From Rhizobium sp. RU33A (GTDB lineage: Bacteria > Pseudomonadota > Alphaproteobacteria > Rhizobiales > Rhizobiaceae): a stretch of DNA of 64,000 nt. Positions 7,727 to 16,200 of the stretch are shown here, in pieces. Below the pieces are notes generated by a model. The model did no database searches. It had not been told where the DNA came from and was given only the letters and a program-made list of their open reading frames with translations. The DNA lies in contig NZ_FTMQ01000004.1 in assembly GCF_900156055.1 (NCBI RefSeq), positions 248,001 through 312,000 of the forward strand, read 5' to 3'. Position 1 is the first letter of the stretch. Each line of letters opens with the position of its first letter. The position numbers were made by a program, and so were the translations under genes.

Positions 7727-8638
7727 ATGGGCGAGCTCGAAGCGATCAGAACCTTCCTCACGGTTGCCGACCAGAGCAGCTTCAGCGCCGCAGCCCGCCG
7801 CCTCGGCATGACACCAGCCTCGGTCACCCGAACGGTATCGAGCCTTGAAGAACAGCTCGGGGTTCAGCTGCTGTTGCGGACCACGAGAAAGGTCTCCCTG
7901 ACCTCGGCGGGCGCCGCTTATGCTGCACGCGTCGCACCGCTGGTCAAGGGCCTTGCTCGCGCAACCGAGGAGACCCGGGATCTACAGAAGGTCACGGCGG
8001 GCTCGCTTCGCGTCTCGGCCCCGATGTCGCTAGGCATGAAAGTCCTGCCGACCGTCCTGTCTCAGTTTTCCATCATCCACGCGCGCACAAGTGTGGCGAT
8101 CGAGCTGTCCGACCGTTTCGTCGACATTGTGCAGGAAAACTACGATCTGGCGATCCGCATCTCGGGTCCACCGACCGACAAGTCGACGATCTGGCGCAAG
8201 ATCCGTCCGGTTCCGAGGGTCCTGGTCGCCTCCCCCTCGTTCCTCGCCCGCAACGGCACCCCGAAGGTGCCGGAAGATCTGACGACGCTCGAATGCCTGA
8301 GCTATCACGACCAGTCAAAGACCGAGACTTGGGAACTCAGCCGGCCCGGACAGAGCCGCATCGTGGAAGCCAAAGGACGCTTTTCGATCAACAACGGCGA
8401 TTTCCTTGGTCGGCTTGCCGTCGCGGGAGAGGGAATTGCCCTCCTCCCGCGGTTCATCGTTGAGGAAGATCTCGCCGCGGGCCGACTGGTGGAGGTGCTC
8501 CCCGACTGGAGCACGCCGGAAATCTGGCTGACGCTCTACTATCCGCCTTACGAACAGCTGCCGCTCAGGGTCGCGACCTTCTCGGACTTCTTCGAAGCCT
8601 TCATCAAGGAAAGCTGGGACGCTGGACGGAGCGCCTGA
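7727..8638 (+). CDS. LysR family transcriptional regulator
   Basis: The 303-residue length is typical. Residues 1-60 form the winged helix-turn-helix ('FLTVADQSSFSAAARRLGMTPASVTRTVSSLEEQLGVQLLLRTTRKVSLT'), and the rest is a substrate-binding-like effector domain with 'SLRVSAPMSLG', 'YDLAIRISGPP' and 'GEGIALLPRFIVEEDL'. It is divergent from the dioxygenase-esterase pair and shares a palindrome with it, so it is the probable regulator of that pair. In Bacillus the comparable genes are controlled by a MarR protein; here a LysR protein holds the place. Confidence 0.9.
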   Translation: MGELEAIRTFLTVADQSSFSAAARRLGMTPASVTRTVSSLEEQLGVQLLLRTTRKVSLTSAGAAYAARVAPLVKGLARATEETRDLQKVTAGSLRVSAPMSLGMKVLPTVLSQFSIIHARTSVAIELSDRFVDIVQENYDLAIRISGPPTDKSTIWRKIRPVPRVLVASPSFLARNGTPKVPEDLTTLECLSYHDQSKTETWELSRPGQSRIVEAKGRFSINNGDFLGRLAVAGEGIALLPRFIVEEDLAAGRLVEVLPDWSTPEIWLTLYYPPYEQLPLRVATFSDFFEAFIKESWDAGRSA

Positions 8639-8644
8639 CCAAAA

Positions 8645-9331
8645 TCAGCGGTCGCGCCCGAGAAATTCGCCGATTTCCTGCGCAATACGGTCTGTCGCGA
8701 TAGACACGTCTACCTTCTTGACCTTCTCGAAGAGCGGCTCGGGGATGGCAGCCTTGCGGGCCTCCGCCAGCCCCTCGAAGAAGCGCGGCGAAAATTCCGG
8801 ATGCGGCTGATAGGAAAGACCCCAGTCGCCGTAGCGGATGACGGCGTTCTCGCAGGTGTCGGTCTTGCCGACGACTTCGGCTCCCTCGGGTACCTTGATC
8901 ACCTGGTCCTGATGCCAGGCAAGCAGCACTTGCTCTTCGCCCGTATCGGAGCGCTTGTAGGTCACCGGACCGGCAGACCAGCCGCCCTTGAACTTCTCGA
9001 CATGCCCGCCGAGCGCCTTGGCCATGACCTGGTGCCCGAAACAGATGCCGACCATGGGCACCTTGGCCGCATGCACCTGGCGAATGAAATCCTCAAGCTT
9101 GCGGATCCAATCATGGTCCTCGTAGACGCCGAACTTGGAGCCGGTCAGCAGCCATCCGTCGACCTCGGTCGGACTTTGCGGGAACTCGCCGTCAACGACG
9201 AAGTAGCGCTTGAACGAGAAGTCGAAATCGCCCAGCAGCGCGGCGAACATATCGGCGTAATTGCCATACTCGCTCGCGAGTTCGGCGGGTGAGTGACCCG
9301 TAACGAGAATGCCGATGGTCTTGGCGGTCAT
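8645..9331 (-). CDS. Class I glutamine amidotransferase-like protein
   Basis: ATG 9331 is chosen because CAGGAAG lies 7 nt upstream and the family-typical 'MTAKTIGILVTGHSP' begins there; the open frame extends to 9412. The 228 residues contain the catalytic triad of the class I glutaminase fold: C97 in GICFGHQ, H177 and E179 in 'YQPHPEFS'. It is a stand-alone amidotransferase domain like those of the GuaA/gamma-glutamyl hydrolase type. No synthase partner lies nearby, so it may hydrolyse gamma-glutamyl compounds or supply ammonia to a distant partner. A GntR gene is divergent from it. Confidence 0.82.
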   Translation of the reverse strand: MTAKTIGILVTGHSPAELASEYGNYADMFAALLGDFDFSFKRYFVVDGEFPQSPTEVDGWLLTGSKFGVYEDHDWIRKLEDFIRQVHAAKVPMVGICFGHQVMAKALGGHVEKFKGGWSAGPVTYKRSDTGEEQVLLAWHQDQVIKVPEGAEVVGKTDTCENAVIRYGDWGLSYQPHPEFSPRFFEGLAEARKAAIPEPLFEKVKKVDVSIATDRIAQEIGEFLGRDR

Positions 9332-9403
9332 GTGGGCTTCCTGAAACATGCGAAAAGAGCGGCCTTGGGGCCTTGCACTCCGTCCATCTATACCAAATGC
9401 TAG

Positions 9404-9413
9404 TTTGATCAAA
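9404..9413 (+). promoter_or_regulatory. Palindrome TTTGATCAAA in the divergent gap, candidate GntR operator
   Basis: A perfect 10-bp palindrome lies between the divergent amidotransferase and GntR genes, 73 bp upstream of the former's start and 76 bp upstream of the latter's. FadR-type GntR proteins often bind short symmetric AT-rich sites of this kind. The assignment rests on symmetry and position only. Confidence 0.45.
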
Positions 9414-9488
9414 TTTCAAGAGGGTGCACGGCTATTCAGCACGCCCTGACCACGATAGCAGCGAAAAGGCGGGATCTCGATCTGAACC

Positions 9489-10166
9489 ATGACATTTGAA
9501 GAGGGCAAGGCTGAAAAATCGTTGAAGCAGCGGGTCTACTGGACATTGCGCAGCCGTGTAATGTCCGGCGCAGTCGCTCCCGGCCTGCCGATCACCATCA
9601 ACGGTGTCGCCGAAGACCTGGCCGTCAGTGCCATGCCGGTGCGAGAAGCGCTGCATCGTCTCGTGGCCGACGGAGCCCTGGAATATCTCGACAACCGCCG
9701 GGTCCGCGTGCCGGAAATGACGCTTTCCAAATTCGAGGAGATCATTGCCGCCCGCATCGCGCTCGAGACACTCGCGGCAACCAGGGCCTTGCCGCATATC
9801 GACGCCGACCGGCTCGAACGTCTGCAGGTGATCGATACCGCGATCGACGACGCCTATGCGGCGAACGATCTGCTGCGTTCGACGGAACTCAACTTCCTTT
9901 TCCATCGTACGCTTTACGAGCCCGGAGCCAGTGGTGTCCTTCTCGATCTGATGGAGTCCGTCTGGTTGCGTCTCGGCCCGTTCATGCGGCTTGCCACGGC
10001 CAAGCTGGAAGAAAGCTACCGAATTGACCGGCATGCCGAGGCACTGGAGGCGATCCGGGCCAGGGATACAGTCGCGCTTTCGGCCGCAATCGAGGCAGAC
10101 ATTCAGGATGGGGTAGGCCACCTCGGGCGGCACTTCCTAAAGGAAGCAACTGTCGCCGCCCGATGA
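9489..10166 (+). CDS. GntR family transcriptional regulator, FadR subfamily (FCD domain)
   Basis: The 225-residue protein has an N-terminal winged helix ('LRSRVMSGAVAPGLPITINGVAEDLAVSAMPVREALHRLVADGALEY', about residues 18-65) and a C-terminal all-helical FCD effector domain with 'ARIALETLAA' and 'NFLFHRTLYEPG', whose Asp/His residues normally bind a metal. Such proteins repress catabolic genes until an organic acid binds. It is divergent from the amidotransferase gene and convergent with the P-type ATPase gene, so the amidotransferase is the nearest candidate target. Confidence 0.9.
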   Translation: MTFEEGKAEKSLKQRVYWTLRSRVMSGAVAPGLPITINGVAEDLAVSAMPVREALHRLVADGALEYLDNRRVRVPEMTLSKFEEIIAARIALETLAATRALPHIDADRLERLQVIDTAIDDAYAANDLLRSTELNFLFHRTLYEPGASGVLLDLMESVWLRLGPFMRLATAKLEESYRIDRHAEALEAIRARDTVALSAAIEADIQDGVGHLGRHFLKEATVAAR

Positions 10167-10196
10167 TCTGTCGCGCTTGATGCACCGGGACGAGCG

Positions 10197-12902
10197 TCAG
10201 CCCCGATTGCGGAATGCCAAACGCATCTGCTTTTCAATTTCCACGAGAGCGAAGAACACGGCACCGATCCCGACGATCAGCAACCCGTCCTGCAGGGGAA
10301 CGCTGTGCGTCCCGAACAGGGATTGCATGAAGGGCAGATAGGTGACGGCGAACTGGGCAACCGTTACCGAGATCACGCAGATCCAGACGACCTTCGTCCC
10401 GCGCACGGCCTGCCAGGTGAGCGATGTTCCGTAGATATTGCGGATGAAGAAGACATGGAAGATTTCCATGACGACCAAGGTGTTCATCGCCATCGTGCGT
10501 GCGAGCTCAATCGGATAACCCCTGTCCAGCGCGTAGAAGAAAATTCCGAAAACCGCAGCGGCAAAGAGTACGGAAACAAGCAGGACATGCCAGATGAGGT
10601 CGCCGGTCAAAAGCGGCTCGTCCCGCCGGCGCGGTGGTCGCCGCATGGTACCCTCTTCCGATGGCTCGAAGGCAAGCGCCAATCCGAGCGTAGTCGCCGT
10701 GACCAGATTGATCCAAAGGATCTGGACGGCCGTGACTGGGAGCGTCAGGCCGGCAAAGAGCGCAACAATGATGGTTCCCGCTTCGCCGGCATTCGTCGGC
10801 AGGGTCCAGCTGATCACTTTCTTGATGTTGTCGTAGACAGTCCGCCCCTCGCGCACTGCGGCGGCAATAGAGGTGAAGTTGTCGTCCGCCAGAACCAGCT
10901 CGGCTGCTTCCTTGGCTGCTTCGCTGCCCTTCACACCCATTGCGATGCCGGCATCGGCCCGCTTGAGGGCCGGCGCATCGTTGACACCGTCACCGGTCAT
11001 GGCGACCGTCAAGCCCTGGGACTGGAGCGCGGTGACCAGCCGCAACTTGTGAGCCGGCGAGGTTCGAGCAAAGATGTCGGTCTCGGCTGCGGCGAGCGAT
11101 AGCGTGGCATCGTCCATCCGGTCCAGATCCGCTCCGGTCAGCACACGATCGGTGTTCTTGAGCCCGATCATTCCGGCGATCGCCCGGGCCGTCGCAGCAT
11201 GGTCGCCAGTAATCATCTTCACCCGGATGCCCGCCTGATGGCAGTCGGCGACCGCGACAATCGCTTCCGGGCGCGGCGGATCGATCAGGCCCACCAGGCC
11301 GATCAACGTCAGCGTGCCGGAAAGCTCGGTCTGGACAAGACGGGCACCGCTCTCTGGGGGAGCGCCTATGGCAACCGCAAGCACGCGCTGCCCTTCGGAG
11401 GCAAGGACCTCGACCATGTTTTCCCAATAGGGCGCGTCGAGTTGTGCCGACGAACCATCGGGCATGCGCTGGGTGGCGCAAAGATCGAGAACGGCCTCTG
11501 GTGCACCCTTCACATGGACATGCCTTTTGTTTTCGTCGTCGACATGAAGGACGGCCATATAGCGATGCGCGGCATCGAAGGGGATGGCATCGATCCGCCG
11601 CCAACCTGCGGTGAAGGGATCACTGCCGCCCCCGGTGATCTTGCCCGCAAGCGCCATCAAGGCCCCTTCCATGGGGTCGCCTTCCACCCGCCAGGCGCCA
11701 TCAGCCGAATGCAGCACGGCGTCATTGCAGAGCCCGGCGGCACGCGCGAATTCGGAGAGAACCGCGTGGTCTTGCGGATCGACATCCGCGTCATTCCAGC
11801 GGACGGCACCTTCCGGTGCGTAGCCTTCTCCATCCACGGCATAGACATGGCGCGCCGCTACAAGGCTTGCGACCAGCATTTCGTTGCGCGTCAGCGTACC
11901 GGTCTTGTCCGTGCAGATCACGGATACCGAACCCAGTGTCTCGATCGCCGGCAGCCGTCGAACGATCGCATGGCGACCAGCCATCGCCTGGACACCGACG
12001 GCAAGTGTGATCGTCATGACCGCAGGGAGACCTTCCGGGATCGCTGCGACAGCGAGACCGACAATCGTCATGAACAGTTCATCGAAAGGCAGATGCCCGA
12101 CAACCAGTCCGTAGGCGAGCAGCATGCCGGAAATGATCAGGATGAAGAGGGTCAGCCAACGTGCGAAGACATCCATTTGTCGAACGAGCGGCGTCGAGAG
12201 AGTCTCGACGGCCTCCAGCATCCCACTGATCTTGCCGATCTCCGTTGCCATGCCAGTCGCAACGACGACACCCTTGCCCGTCCCCGTGGCAACCAGCGTT
12301 CCGCTGAACAGCATGGAACTGCGATCACCCAGAACGGCATTGGCCGAGACGGCTTCATGGGTCTTGTCGACAGGCACCGATTCACCCGTCAGGGCCGCCT
12401 CCTCGACCTTCAGGCTTCGCGCTTCCAGCAGTCGCAGATCCGCGGGAACGCGATCTCCAGCCTCGACCAGCACGATATCACCCGGCACGAGATCGGCGGC
12501 GTTGACGGAAGTCCGGCGGCCGTCACGCAACACCGCGGCATGCGGCGCCAGCATGACCCTGATCGCATTCATCGCATCTTCGGCGCGACCTTCCTGCAGA
12601 TAACCGACGACGGCATTGCCCAAGACGACCGCAACGATGACGCCCGTATCGATCCAGTGCTGCATGAATCCTGTGACCGCTGCGGAAGCCAGCAGGACGT
12701 AAATCAAGACATTGTGGAAATGCGCCAGGAAGCGGACGACAGCGCTGCGCCTTGGTGTTGCAGGCAGACGATTGGCGCCATGGACCTCCAGCCTTCGCTT
12801 GGCCTCCTCTGCCCCGAGCCCCGCGACATCCGTATCCATCGCCTGGAGCACCACCTGCGGCGGCAGGGCATGCGGCATCAAATCTGCGGTTCTGTCGTTC
12901 AT
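10197..12902 (-). CDS. Cation-transporting P-type ATPase (P2 type, calcium-ATPase-like)
   Basis: The 901-residue protein has the complete P-type ATPase layout: N-terminal cation ATPase domain (1-75), actuator TGES (172-175), transmembrane PEGLP (289-293), phosphorylation site DKTGTLT (D332) and hinge TGDGVNDAP. Six C-terminal membrane segments follow, ending in a cytosolic tail. PEGLP and the P2 architecture match calcium/SERCA-like and PMR1-like pumps rather than heavy-metal pumps; the N-terminus has no metal-binding domain. AGAGGA precedes ATG 12902. It stands alone, convergent with the GntR gene. The ion (Ca, Mg or Na/K) cannot be fixed from sequence. Confidence 0.9.
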   Translation of the reverse strand: MNDRTADLMPHALPPQVVLQAMDTDVAGLGAEEAKRRLEVHGANRLPATPRRSAVVRFLAHFHNVLIYVLLASAAVTGFMQHWIDTGVIVAVVLGNAVVGYLQEGRAEDAMNAIRVMLAPHAAVLRDGRRTSVNAADLVPGDIVLVEAGDRVPADLRLLEARSLKVEEAALTGESVPVDKTHEAVSANAVLGDRSSMLFSGTLVATGTGKGVVVATGMATEIGKISGMLEAVETLSTPLVRQMDVFARWLTLFILIISGMLLAYGLVVGHLPFDELFMTIVGLAVAAIPEGLPAVMTITLAVGVQAMAGRHAIVRRLPAIETLGSVSVICTDKTGTLTRNEMLVASLVAARHVYAVDGEGYAPEGAVRWNDADVDPQDHAVLSEFARAAGLCNDAVLHSADGAWRVEGDPMEGALMALAGKITGGGSDPFTAGWRRIDAIPFDAAHRYMAVLHVDDENKRHVHVKGAPEAVLDLCATQRMPDGSSAQLDAPYWENMVEVLASEGQRVLAVAIGAPPESGARLVQTELSGTLTLIGLVGLIDPPRPEAIVAVADCHQAGIRVKMITGDHAATARAIAGMIGLKNTDRVLTGADLDRMDDATLSLAAAETDIFARTSPAHKLRLVTALQSQGLTVAMTGDGVNDAPALKRADAGIAMGVKGSEAAKEAAELVLADDNFTSIAAAVREGRTVYDNIKKVISWTLPTNAGEAGTIIVALFAGLTLPVTAVQILWINLVTATTLGLALAFEPSEEGTMRRPPRRRDEPLLTGDLIWHVLLVSVLFAAAVFGIFFYALDRGYPIELARTMAMNTLVVMEIFHVFFIRNIYGTSLTWQAVRGTKVVWICVISVTVAQFAVTYLPFMQSLFGTHSVPLQDGLLIVGIGAVFFALVEIEKQMRLAFRNRG

Positions 12903-13293
12903 CCCAGTCCTCTGCGCATTTCGATTGTCGAACAGGCCCGCTGAAGAATGGCCTCGGCAGCCCTTGCGGGCACTGCATCTCTGCTGACGTGCGGGAGAAT
13001 GTCGTCAGGATAGGCCTCTCGCCTTGATCTATGACAATTCTGGACGATGCCGGCCTCGGCTTTGCGCCTCGAACGCCTGTCGGCGAGAACCAACCGGGAG
13101 GTGTGGAAGCACAGGCTCAGGCAAGCCTTGCATCTTAAAAGCAGGTCGTCCTGCGCGATGTCCACAGAACCGCCGGGAAGGACTTTGTGCCGGAAGGTGT
13201 TGAAAAGGTTGAGACGTATTGCCTCGATCGGCTGCATGCCAACCGGTGGAACACATTTGAGCACATTCGTTTCAGAACAAGAGGCCGATAGCG
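12903..13293. other. 391-bp intergenic region between the P-type ATPase and the octad-repeat gene
   Basis: No gene is supported here. Short frames exist on both strands but lack ribosome-binding sites and recognisable motifs. The region must hold the divergent promoters of the two flanking genes. The only element I can point to is an EcfG-like promoter near its right end (13248-13271). Confidence 0.5.
13248..13271 (+). promoter_or_regulatory. EcfG/RpoE2-like promoter candidate for the octad-repeat gene
   Basis: GGAAC (13248-13252) is followed after 15 bp by CGTT (13268-13271). The general-stress consensus in Alphaproteobacteria is GGAAC-N16/17-CGTT, so spacing is one base short. The -10 element ends 22 bp before the ATG, and an AAGAGG ribosome-binding site lies between. 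A near match, not a proven promoter. Confidence 0.35.
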
Positions 13294-16200
13294 ATGACGT
13301 CGATTTCCCTGCTCAGCCCAGCCCAGATCCGGGCGCTCCCCAACTCGACGGTTAGCTCCTGGTCAGACGACGAAATCAGCCAGCTGTCGAGCACGCAGGT
13401 CGGCGCCCTGACGTCGTCCCAGATCTCGGCGCTGCAGACAGAAGCCGTCGCAGGCCTGTCGACGTCGCAGTTGAAGGCAATCGCGCCCCGTTCGATCACC
13501 GGCCTGACGCTGGACCAGATCACCGCCCTGTCGACCGAAGATGTTTCAAGTCTGGTCGTCTCACAGATCGCGGCACTGTCGGCAAGCCAGCTTGGCGGTC
13601 TGTCTTCCGAGCAGTCTGAAGCCTTGACACCGGCACAGGTCGCCAGATTGACCGCAACGCAATTGAGCGCCTTCAGTACTGAAGATCTCGCGACGTTTTC
13701 TCCGGAAGACATGGCCGCGATCAACACGGCTGCCTTGAGAGGGCAATCTCCCGAAAGACTGGCGGGCCTGAGCACGACACAGATCGCGGCCTTGAAGCCG
13801 AACCATATCGCGACGCTCACGCCGACCCAGATCGCAGCGCTCACCCCCGCGCAAGTCGGCGCCTTCTCGACCCAGCAGATGGCAGCCCTGAGTGCAACCC
13901 AGGTTGCAGTGCTGAGCTCCGACCAACTTGGCGCGCTCTCCGCGACGCAAGTCGCGGCCATTTCGCCGCGCGCGATCACTGGCCTCTCGACCACACAAAT
14001 TTCAGGTCTGGGCAATGAAAAAGTCGGTGCGTTGACCGCCGCGCAGATGGCAACGCTGACCTCGAAGCAACTGCCCGCGTTCAGCACCGAACAGGTGGCC
14101 AACTTCTCGACGAGCCAGATTGCGGCGATTAACCCACGCGCCATGTCGGGTCTTTCGGCAGACCAGATCGCGGCTTTGTCGCCGGATCAGATGGCAAGCC
14201 TCACCGGCACGCAGATCGCCGCTCTCACCCGCACACAGATGTCGGCCTTCAGCGACGACCAGCTGGCGGCACTCACCGCAACGCAGATCAGGGCGCTGAG
14301 CGCGACGCAGATCGCGGCCATACCGCCAGCGACCGTCGCAGGCTTTACCGCAACCCAGATCGCGGCTCTCACACCGAAGGCCGTCGCCGGACTGAATGCC
14401 GATCAACTCGCGGCATTGAGTATCGATCAGCTCAAGGGGCTCAGCACCTCTCAGGTCGCTGCCATGACCGCAACCCAGATCGGCAGCCTGTCGAGCGACA
14501 AGGTCGCTGGTCTTTCGCCGGCCCAGATCGGTGCGTTGAGTTCCTCTGCCGTCACGGGCCTTACGCCTTCGCAGATCTCCGCCCTGACCCCTGCTCAGAT
14601 CGGGGCAATGTCGAGCTCGCAGATCTCTGCCCTGAAGACCACACAGGTCGCGGCCTTCACGGCAGACCAGATCTCCGGGTTGACGCCGACACAGATCCGC
14701 GGACTGACCGGCCCACAGATCGCTGCCATGTCCGAGAACTTCATCACGGGCTTCTCCGAGGACCAGATCGCAGCCTTGAGCGCGCGCGCTATCGCCGGAA
14801 TGACGGCCGACCAGATTGGCGCGCTGTCGATGGATCAGCTCGATGCATTGAGCACCAGCCAGATCAGCGCGCTGAACGCCACCCAGATCGCGGCGATACC
14901 GGGAGAGGCCATTGATGCGATGAGCCCGGCGAAGATCGCAGCCATCAGTGCAAAGGCGATCACCGGTCTGACGTCGGAGAACCTGGCGTCGCTCGCGCCG
15001 ACCCAGATCGCAGCCTTGACCGTCACCCAGATCAAAGGCCTCAAGGCCGATCAGGTCTCCAGTCTGACGGCATTCCAGACCGAAGCGATGACCAACAGTC
15101 AGATCAGCGCATTGACGGCGGCACAGCTGTCGGCTCTGTCGGTCAACGCCGTAAAGGCATGGTCACCCTCCCAGATCGGCGCCATCTCTTCTGCTTCGAT
15201 CAGTGGACTGACCACTGATCAGATCACCGCGCTGAATGACAGCCAGATCGACGGTCTCACCGCAGCACAGATTTCACGGATGAATGGGCCGCAGATCGGC
15301 GCCCTGTCCAAGGAGCAGCTTGCAGCCTTGCTTCCGACCGAAATTGCGTCGATCTCCGCCAGCGCCGTCTCATCGATTTCGGCTGACAAGATCGACGGTT
15401 TGAGCCTGGAGCAGATCGCAAGGCTGACCACGGCTCAGATTTCGGCGATGAAAAGCGAGCAGCTGGTCGCCTTCACGCCCACGCAGCTTGCATCCTTGAG
15501 CTCCACCCAGCTGCAAGCCGTAACCTCCGCCCAGATCGCAGCGCTCTCTCCGAGCAACATCGCATCGCTTTCACGCGAGCAGATTGCCAGCCTCTCCGCA
15601 CGCAGCATAGCGTCTCTGAGCACAGAACAGATCGCCGCCATGTCCGCCGATCAGATCGACGCCATGACGGCGACCCAGATTTCGGGCCTCACGGCAAGCC
15701 AACTCGACGCGATGCGCAAGGCTGATATTCTCGCTTTCCTGCCGGCCGAGATTGCAGCGATCAACCCCGGCGCCTTGAGCAGCCTTGATGCGGAGACCAT
15801 CGCGGCACTCAGCATCGACCAGATCGCCGCCATGACCCCGGCACAGCTGGGCGCTCTGAGCGCCGACCAGGTCGCAGCGCTTACGCCAACCCAGCTCGAT
15901 GCAATGAGCGCAAAACAGTTGGCAGGCTTTGGTGCAACGCAGGCGAAGGCGCTGACGACAGCGGCGCTGGGCGCGTTGACGCCGGAACAGATTGCCGGCC
16001 TGAGCACAGCCGCGATTGCCGCGCTCTCGACCACCCAGATCGCAGCCCTGTCGACAAACCAGATCGAAGCGCTGAACACCGCGCAGATGGGCGCGTTGAC
16101 GGCGGCACAGGTGGCCGCGCTGACGCCGACCCAGCTGAGCAACCTGCCGGCAGCGAAGCTGGCAGCGATCAGTGCAACCGGCATAGCCGGACTGACCACC

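Noticed and set aside
11199-12944. 581-residue plus-strand frame opposite the P-type ATPase
   Set aside because: The minus-strand gene has all P-type ATPase motifs; the plus-strand frame has none.
12899-13264. 121-residue minus-strand frame and a 102-residue plus-strand frame in the gap before the octad gene
   Set aside because: No ribosome-binding site, no recognisable motif, odd composition; the sequence is better treated as intergenic.
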